Both the position numbers and the translations under genes were made by a program. From assembly GCA_946495675.1 (NCBI GenBank), contig CAMMDQ010000001.1:1-64000 (forward strand): DNA of 64,000 bases. The letters run 5' to 3'. The notes beneath the pieces were generated by a model. The model was not told the origin of the DNA. It searched no databases and saw only the letters and a list, made by a program, of their open reading frames with translations. The DNA comes from an uncultured Bacillota bacterium (GTDB lineage Bacteria > Bacillota > Clostridia > Christensenellales > UBA1242). This document shows, piece after piece, positions 20,501 to 29,500 of this stretch (its first letter is position 1; each line of letters starts with the position of its first letter).

Positions 20501-23500
20501 GGCTTGGACAACTTTCTTACTCATACAACTTTACTGGCACAGACAGCATTGCAAATGCAACTACAAATCTTTCCTACGCAGGCGGTGTTGCTGGTTATGT
20601 TGACATTTATGACGCAAACTCTCGACGAACTAGCTTTGTTTACACAGAAACCCCAGTCTTTAATGTAAGCAACATTCGCAGCCAAGGCACAATCAATATC
20701 ACTGGTCAGGTTGTTGGTGGTTTGTTTGGGCTTACAGCGCATCAAACATTTGTTCAAGATGCAGGAGTGACCATTTCTGGCTCAATGAGCAGCAACAGCT
20801 CACATATTTTGAGCACAAAAGATTATGCTGGCGGCGTTATTGGTCAATCATTTGGCTTCTTGCACAAACTTTTCTCAACACATGAAGAGCACGAGCAGCA
20901 ACTTATTGAAGATCAAATCGCATCCTTCTATAACGGTAGTGCAACTCAGGCAAACGTAGAGCGCGGCGTGCTTGATCTGTTTATGCCGGCAAGCTCCAGC
21001 ACAACCTATTCTCAGATCGCCATTGGCGGACTTGTTGGGCAGGTGGGCTCAGGAACTTTGCAGGTTTCTTATTCAAATTTGAATGTGATTTCTCTCACAG
21101 CACAAAGAGCAGGTGGGTTGATTGGAGAAACAAACCTTTCTCAGTCAGCAACTTACTATGTTGACAAAAACATTATTGCAACCGGTCAATACACAAAATA
21201 TTTGATCTATGAAACTTATGCAAGTGGAGATGTAAGGGCTTATTATAATAATGAAGAAGGCAACAGCGAAGAAGGCAACAGCGGCGGATTGATAGGCTAT
21301 ATTGCCGACAGTCAAGACCGAATTGCGCTTTTGTCAACAAATGCAATCAATTTCTTCACAAACATTGATTATCGCACTGGACAGACATATGCATTAGATG
21401 ATTTCGCAACAATTGATGATGCTGATGATGCTTTTTATAATGGTTATGTTGCAGAGCATGTTTATCAGTTTGTTGGTGGCTCAACAGAACCTAACTCACT
21501 TAGCACACAACTCAAATTCTGGAAGGCAAGGATCAACACAGGCACTCAAAGCAACAATCCTTCAGTTGGTTATGTGCAAAGTTATGATTTTGCAGATTAT
21601 GGCCAGCCTGTGTTTATCAATCTTTATCCAGACAACGAAACAAATGCAGAGTCAGACTCTGATGCCGGCGAAGCTTTATATCAAGTTGAAAGCATTTCAA
21701 CTTTCACAACAGGCACTGCAGGCTATCAAGCAACTCAAAAAATCTTCCTCAACAGCGGCGTATGGCAGCAAAGCAACTGGTCGCACTCAGTTGACCAATT
21801 CTTCCCAGACATTCGTTACTCTTTGGCAGATCCTACAACAGTTTATCTTGACTCATATCAAGCAAGCATAGAATATGTGCTTGGTCTTATGCAAACAAAT
21901 CCAACCTTGACAGTCATCGTCAGAGGTTTGACAGAAGATGGAACAGAATATCGAGATGTTGATTTGAAAGATTATCAATCTCGATTCCCAATAAATGCAT
22001 TTGCTGGCACCTTGACAAGTGCAGACAACTATACAACTGACAGCGATGAGCAGGTCAGCCTTATCATCAATGGGTCGTTGTTTGAAAGCACAGCTATAGG
22101 TTTTTCAATTGAAAATGTTGTGATAACCGCACAAAGCGAAAGTAATGCCTCCTTGGAAGTAGATGGCGGATTGATAAGTGAGGCAGACATTGAAGGCTCA
22201 ACAATCTCTGACTTGACATTAAAAATCGAAAGCGGCGTTACAGTTAAGCCAGTAGACGATGCAGCAGGGCTTATCGCTCCAAGGCTGGTTTCTTCAAGAA
22301 TCAATGGTCTTACAATTGATGGTTCAAGTTTGAGAGGAAGCAGTGTGCTTGCAGTTGCTGCAGGCGGCTATGAGTCTTTAGATGTTGGTTTGATTGCAGG
22401 TGTGGCAAGTCAAGAAAGTTCAACATCAGTCATGACCATAACCAGCATCAACTTGGATTTTGGAGAAGGAAAAAATGTAACAGCTATATCTTTCGCAAAA
22501 GATTCTACAAATGGCACAACAGTGCAAAATTTAAATGTCGGACTTTACTTCGGAAGTTCTTCAAAAAATGCCGGCACAAGCTCTCAACGAATCTATTTGG
22601 CTGGCTTTACAGGGGTAGGGCATATTGATTTAGGAAATGTAAGCTGGCAAAGCAATTACTTAACAGAGGACTTGATCATCAATGCAGGCGGATATATTGG
22701 AAAAATTGATCAGCTTAACACAATGAGCTTCAACTCTTCAGATCAATCGGAAAGCAACATTAAGTTGTCGCTTCCAGAATCAGTAACAGAGCTTTATGCA
22801 GGCGGACTTGTTGGGCAAGCAGAAGGCAATGACCTTACTTTAAACAGTTCTTCAAGCTCAACATCAAGCACTTCAAAAATCATCTCTTTTGAAATTGCTG
22901 GCGAAACAACAACAGAAACGGCATATATCGGCGGCTTGTTTGGCTTGTCAAATAATGCTCTTACTGCCGCAAATTTTGCGGTAAACATGGCAGTTGAAAA
23001 TGTTACAGCAACAGAGGAAAGTGGCGAAAGCTCATCTCCAGCTTTAGCAGTTGGTGGAGTTGTCGGTTACAGCACCAATGCTTTGACTGCAGAGAATATA
23101 CAGATAAGAAATATTTCTAAAACAACCGGCATCAATGTTTCAAGTGCACAAGATTTATTGGTGGGCATTGGCTCGTTGGTGGGTTATAGCGCAAGCAGAA
23201 TTAATTCGACACAAGGGCAACTCTACTCAGACCTTGATATAACTTATACTGTAGATACTGAAACTACTTCGGGAGAAGCAGCAGACGATTTATACATTGG
23301 TGGAATGATTGGCTATTTGGCAAACACAACAGACACTTCAAGTTTAGGTAGCAACAGCAACGGCATTGCTTACCTTGGGCGCATACAAGCAAATCTTAAC
23401 GATGCAAGATCGGCTTCACTTGGTGGTATCGTGGGCTATTACGATGGCAGCGACACTCAATCAGGCGGAGCATTCACCATCAATAAATCAATTTTTGGTG

Positions 23501-26500
23501 GAGACATTATTGTTCACAATCCAAGTGGTCAAACCATAAATGTGGGCGGCACAATTGGTCAGACAAATGCAAACTTTATGATTAATCGCGCAAACAATTA
23601 TGGCGAAGTGTTTATTGATTATGGTAATAATAATACTAGCCGAATGGAAACATACAATTTCGGTGGTATTGTTGGAAGCATCAATTCTGGCTCGAATGCG
23701 GGCTCTGAACTAGGCACTGTTTCAAATTCAAACAGCATGGTCACAAACCACAATGCTCGTTTGGCAAGAAGCACTGACAACGCAAATGCTCTTATTGGTG
23801 CAGGCACAGTAGAAGCAAGTTCTTCTGGCAACTATTACAACTCTGCAGTTGCTTTGGCATTTGACACCCAAGGCACAGACATTGGCTATAGCAGCAACAG
23901 CAATGCAGGCTTTGTTGGCTCGACGACTGGGGAAAATATAATAGGCAAGTTGACAACAGCTATTGACGATGGAGAATTTATAAACTTTGCAAAAGAGGTT
24001 TATAACATTAATCAGGACGAACAGACTAATCGAGAGGATCCTAGCTGGTATGATAATGTAAGCAAGCTTAGGCCGACCGTAATTGGAAATGCAGATGATA
24101 TAGAAAATGGCAGTGAGTTTGCAGTAAAATATTATGTTGCAGATAGCAGCACAATCAACTATTTTGCTGGTAAAACCTTGGAAAATGTTGCAGTTGTCGG
24201 CAATTTTGAAACATTGACAATGAACCCTGCGATTGCAAGCTTGAGCGGCTATTCTTCCGTTTCAGGTTTTAATGCAAGCATTTCACGCAATACGAATGTT
24301 GCTAGCGGAAATGTCGGCGGACTTGTAAATTCAATGAGTGGCAACTCTATCATTTATGGCATTGGTGTCAACGGCAGTATGTCGATTGGCGGCACAAACG
24401 CTGTAACAATGGGCGGAATTGTTGGTTCAATGAGTGGCGGCTTGATTGCTGAAAGTTACACAAACCTTGACATGATTTATCGTGCAGCAAGCAGCGGCAC
24501 AATCTCTGCCATTGCAAATTATAATTCTAGCGTAGACTCAGTTGTATCATTTATCGACTACACTTATGCAACAGGCTCAGTTGCAACATATATTGATGCA
24601 AACGTTTATGCTTTTGCAAGCGGCACGTCAAACCTTAACATTTCAAATGCATACACCATCACAAAACTTGACCTTAATGATTATACTGACGGAACATTTG
24701 CAGGCACGCCAAGTGTGAAGGGCTCAGCAGCAGGCGATGTTTACTACGACAAAAACGGGTTGAATTATAGCTCTTTGCAGGACGGGAAAGTAACGACAGA
24801 CTTTACCGTGGAAGACGGCAACGGCAGTGTTCTCAAAGATGACAACTGGCAGAGAAATATCAACTTCAACTGGGGTTATCCAACACGCAACTTCACGTAC
24901 TTGAAGCAATCTTCGTGGGCGGAAAGAAAAGAAGCAGACGATAGCACTTATAAAGACACTGACAGATCCGCTTATGACGACTATGTGCTCACTTATTCTT
25001 ATACTAAAGTTGAAAATGGAGGGATGCCAAATGAAACTGACACAGTTTACGCTTACACCATTCCAAATGCAGGTATTTTGGCAAGATTGGCTGATATAAC
25101 AGGCACAGCAAAAGCTAAAAATGTTGCACTTTTGTATGACATTGATTTGGCTGCGACACAGTTTGCAAAAACAGCAGCAGATGAGACAACAGTTAATTGG
25201 ACATCACTTTTTGATGGTGACACTACATTCACTGCACAGTTTGACGGACAAGACAAAACAATAACAGGGCTTGACAAAAACTTGTTTGGTTCAGTTGGTG
25301 GAACTGTTAGAAATCTTCGTTTGACTGAGGGCAGCACGGCAACTGCTTTGCTTGCGGAAGAGATGACTGGTGGCACGATTTCCAACATCACTCTTGAAGG
25401 CGAGATAAGTGCTGACAACGGCAATGTCGGAGCTTTGGTTAACAGCATGACTGGCGGCAGCATTGACACTGTAACCAGCATGGTCAAAATAACCGGCACT
25501 GGAACAAGTGCTGTTGGCGGAATTGTTGGCTCTATCACTGCAGGTGAGTTGTATTATTGCTCAAATTACGGACCTATCAGCACGACCACTGCTGCAGCAG
25601 GTGGTATTGTCGGAGAAATCGCTACAGGAACGGAAGAACGAGTAGTTGATCATTGTTTCAATGGCGGTTCTGTGCTTTCTGGCTATACCGTTCAAGCAAC
25701 GACAGGCAAATATTATGCAGGTGGTATTGTTGGCAATGCAACAGACAGCAACATAACGATAGAAGACTGCTATAATGCAGGCATGGTTAAGGCAGGTCAC
25801 AAAGCGCATGCCGACATGGCTTATGCGGCAGGAATCGCTGCAAATGCTGCTTCAGGCACAACAATCAGCAACTGCTATAACGAAGGCCCAATCGAAGCTT
25901 TGGGGGTTAATCCAGAATGGAAGTTTGTGGTTAGCGGAGTAACATATGATGAAAATGGGGTTTTGACGAGAGTTACAGATCCTAAAATCTGGTTAGTGCA
26001 GACAAATGCTACAAATGTATCGGCATACAAAATTGCAAATACGGACGTAACCAATTGCTCCGTAAACGACGACGCCGACCTTATTTTAAATGGAGCCATG
26101 TTGGATAGGTATAATGAGTCAGGCAATAACTTAGAGAACTGTAGTTATGCAACTGCTGATTATAAGCATATGATTAACACGCAAGTAAACAATGATCTGT
26201 TATATGAAATTGACGGGAATACTATGAGACCAATATCGAGCAGCAGGATGTTTGGCTTTACTTATTATAATGTTTTGCCGTATATTTATAGCATAGAATT
26301 GTCTAGTATAAATTTAACCTTAAAATCTAAAAAAACGACTTCGGAGGAAGACTATTCATCATTGCAATTAAATAATTTAGATTTGCCTGAAATTTTTGTA
26401 GAAACACAAAAAGTAGATGCTATGATTGATATAGGTTATTATCGACATTATCTTGTCCCGGGCGATACTTCAGGCGGTGTAGGCGGCTCAAGAGATGATA

Positions 26501-29500
26501 GACAGAATTACGAAATCAACCGAAATTATTATTATGATATTGAAGATAGCATTCAAGATAAAATAAATGCTTTTCAAGATAATTTGGGAACTGACGACTC
26601 TACAGGTAACAACTATAGTCCGCTTAGCAAATCAGACTATGGCTCTTCAGCCCAAGGTCAAACAACTCAGGTTTCAATCGGTGAAACTAATTATTATTTA
26701 ACATCCAGCGCCAATACCTTGCAGCAGTCAACCTATACATACACTTGGACTTATGATTTGAAAACAGAAGAATTTGAAGACTATGCCTCAGACACAGATG
26801 TTTCGCACTGGAGTGTGTCAAATGCAAGTGTTAGTGAAGAATCAATCAATGTGTCTATCGACAGCATTGCAGATGGCAAGATGACATTGAGTTATCGTGG
26901 AACCCAGCTGAGTAATACAGATCTAACCTTTGACTTGACTTATCAGCAAGATTATTCAATATCCTTGTCTGGGGGACCTTCAGACTTTGTATATATCGAT
27001 GAGAGAAGCTTTGGCATTGTATTAGATGATAATGAAAGCAATGAAATATATAGGTATGTAGATCAATCTTTGAGGCTTGAAAGTGATAGTCAAACATTTG
27101 GCAACGTGGTCAAGATGACAGACAATAATTCAAAAGCTTATTACTTCGTTCTGTCAGGAAATCGACTTATCTATTATCTTGGTGCAAGTGTCGGCAGTGA
27201 CAATAACGATGGTCTTGGTACAAATCAAACAATAAATGAATTTGTGTCAGAATTTCCAACTCAGTTAAAGACGGAAGAGCGTGGCATGGTTTCAAATATT
27301 TCAGCATCTGCAAATCAGGGGGGTAACTTTACAATAGGAAATCAAACTTATACTGCAACACAATCATCAACTCTTTCTAATAGTGATTTTGTTTTAACCA
27401 ACATTTCATCAGAGATAAATGCGGATTCTGCTTTAGCAAGCTTTGGCATAGATGGAAATCCTCAATTTGTGATCCGCATTGAGAAAACCGATAGTGAAAT
27501 AACCATTATGATGAGTGCTTCTTATGAAAGATTTGAGATTTATAGTTCGTTCTATTCTACTAGTTGGTTTGATGCATTTGTAAATGGTAATGGAGCCGAA
27601 ATTGAATCGAACTTTAGGCATGCGGCAGGATCAGTCGGAGTTACCATAGATGATGGTGCCGAAAGGGCTGAACTTATGCTGGCAGGAAATAAAGAAATAC
27701 ATGTTACTTTAAGTGCATCAATGAGTGATGCTCAGTTTAGGCAATTTTGCAACTATATCTTTTTAGCAAATTATTATATGCAAACACAAAACCAAACTTT
27801 GATCAACAGTAGTGCAACTTCATTCACTTATAATGTTCCTGCATTTGAATTCAATGGAACGCTTTATAATCAAACAAATGTAGTTAACAATCTTTATGAA
27901 TATTCGCAAGAATATGGCATGGAAGTCGATCAACAAAGCAGAGAATTTACGTATGATACAGTTGCCGATGCCAATGCGGCAATATTCCGAGGAAATGTTA
28001 CCATAAGCGATAAGGCGACTTACACTTTATCAAGTGCAAGCCTTACAAACACATCAAGTCAAGATTATGTTTACAAAATTGGGGATGGCTCGGTTTCAAT
28101 GCTTGCGCCAGGAGGAAATTTGGCTTTGCAGAACTACGCAGGTCAGACAGTCAACATCTATTCAACTGCAGATAGCTATTTAACTGGCGGCGAAAATGTT
28201 ACTGTCCAAATGAATTTACAAACTTCAGAAGATACAACAACTTGGACGGAGATCGAATTCACATTAAATGATTTTGGCGACTTCGAAAAGGCGTCGGGCT
28301 GGATATACTCGCAAAATAATAATGATACAGATCCTAGCGACGAAGCAATAGTTGATTTTGATATTGCAGACTATCTTGCAGTGTTTAAAGCTGGTAATCA
28401 ATATTACATCTATGCGGTTGATTCAGCTCAAACCATAAATCGTTTGGATGCTAGCTCTGAAAACTCGGAAAGCTTAACAGTCAACATTGCAAAGGGCGAG
28501 TATTTTGCCAATAATGTTAATTTGGACGGGGCAAATTTTAATGAAAAAGCTTATACAGTCTCAGAAAATTCAGTTTCAACATATTTCAATAATTGTATTC
28601 AACTGACTTATTCAAAAGAGGCTTCAGCTGAAGGAGAAAGAACAGCTGACGATCTAACAGTGGCAGTTCCCGGAAGCAGCCCTTTGCCAATAATTCTTAC
28701 AAATGACGTGTTTATCAATAACAGTTTCAACATTGACCATAATGTATATGGAAATGGTTATGCTATTATAAGTAGTTACTACCATGCTTTCACTAACATT
28801 AGCGCAAGCGCAAGCGTAAAAAATGTGACTATTGCTGCAACGACAGGATCTGCTGGATATGTCTATAATAATATTTCTGGCAATTTAACGAATGTTGATT
28901 TTTATGGTATGGTAAGCAGCGGAAATGATTTTGGGCTCAACGGAGCAGAAACTTCTTTCTCAAATGTAAATATTTATGCCTCATATTATGGTGGCGCTGA
29001 CTTTAACTTTACTCTAACGCAAGAAGAACAAGGCAATAGTAAAGCATCGAGCGTAGTTTTCAAAGGTGTGGTTGCATTGCGAGACTCTTCACACAGAAGA
29101 GTTGCCGGAAGCAATATAAACTTTGAAGGTGTAGATGTTGAGGGTGCTATCCTAAAAGCAGGTAATGGTGGAAACGGGTATGTAACAATTGCTCAATCAA
29201 TCAATAATATGGTGGAGCGACAGGGAGGAAGTGCCGGAACTATTTCGGGTGCAGGCGGCGCCTTCACTGAGATCACTGTAAAATCAGGGACTTCTGGAGG
29301 AGCTTATTTGGAAAATGAAAGGGGCAATTCTGATGCAACCTTTATGTCTAATGCTTTTGGGAAGATCTTTGCAGGAAATGATGGAGATGGCGATCACATT
29401 GTAATCGATAGCAATGCCGAATATGGATTCCGTGAAGAAAATACTGGGAACTCTATTCCTAATGTTTTATTCATTTTCCGATCTCCTGAATCAATAAGGG

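Noticed and set aside
25053..25538. Open minus-strand frame of 161 codons inside the giant gene
   Set aside because: It is the antisense shadow of GG-[IV]-V-G repeats (reading as Pro/Val/Thr/Ala). It has no ribosome binding site and no domain.
15180..25900. Repetitive DNA suggestive of a CRISPR or satellite array
   Set aside because: The repetition is at protein level (GLUG turns) with diverged DNA, not regular identical units separated by spacers.
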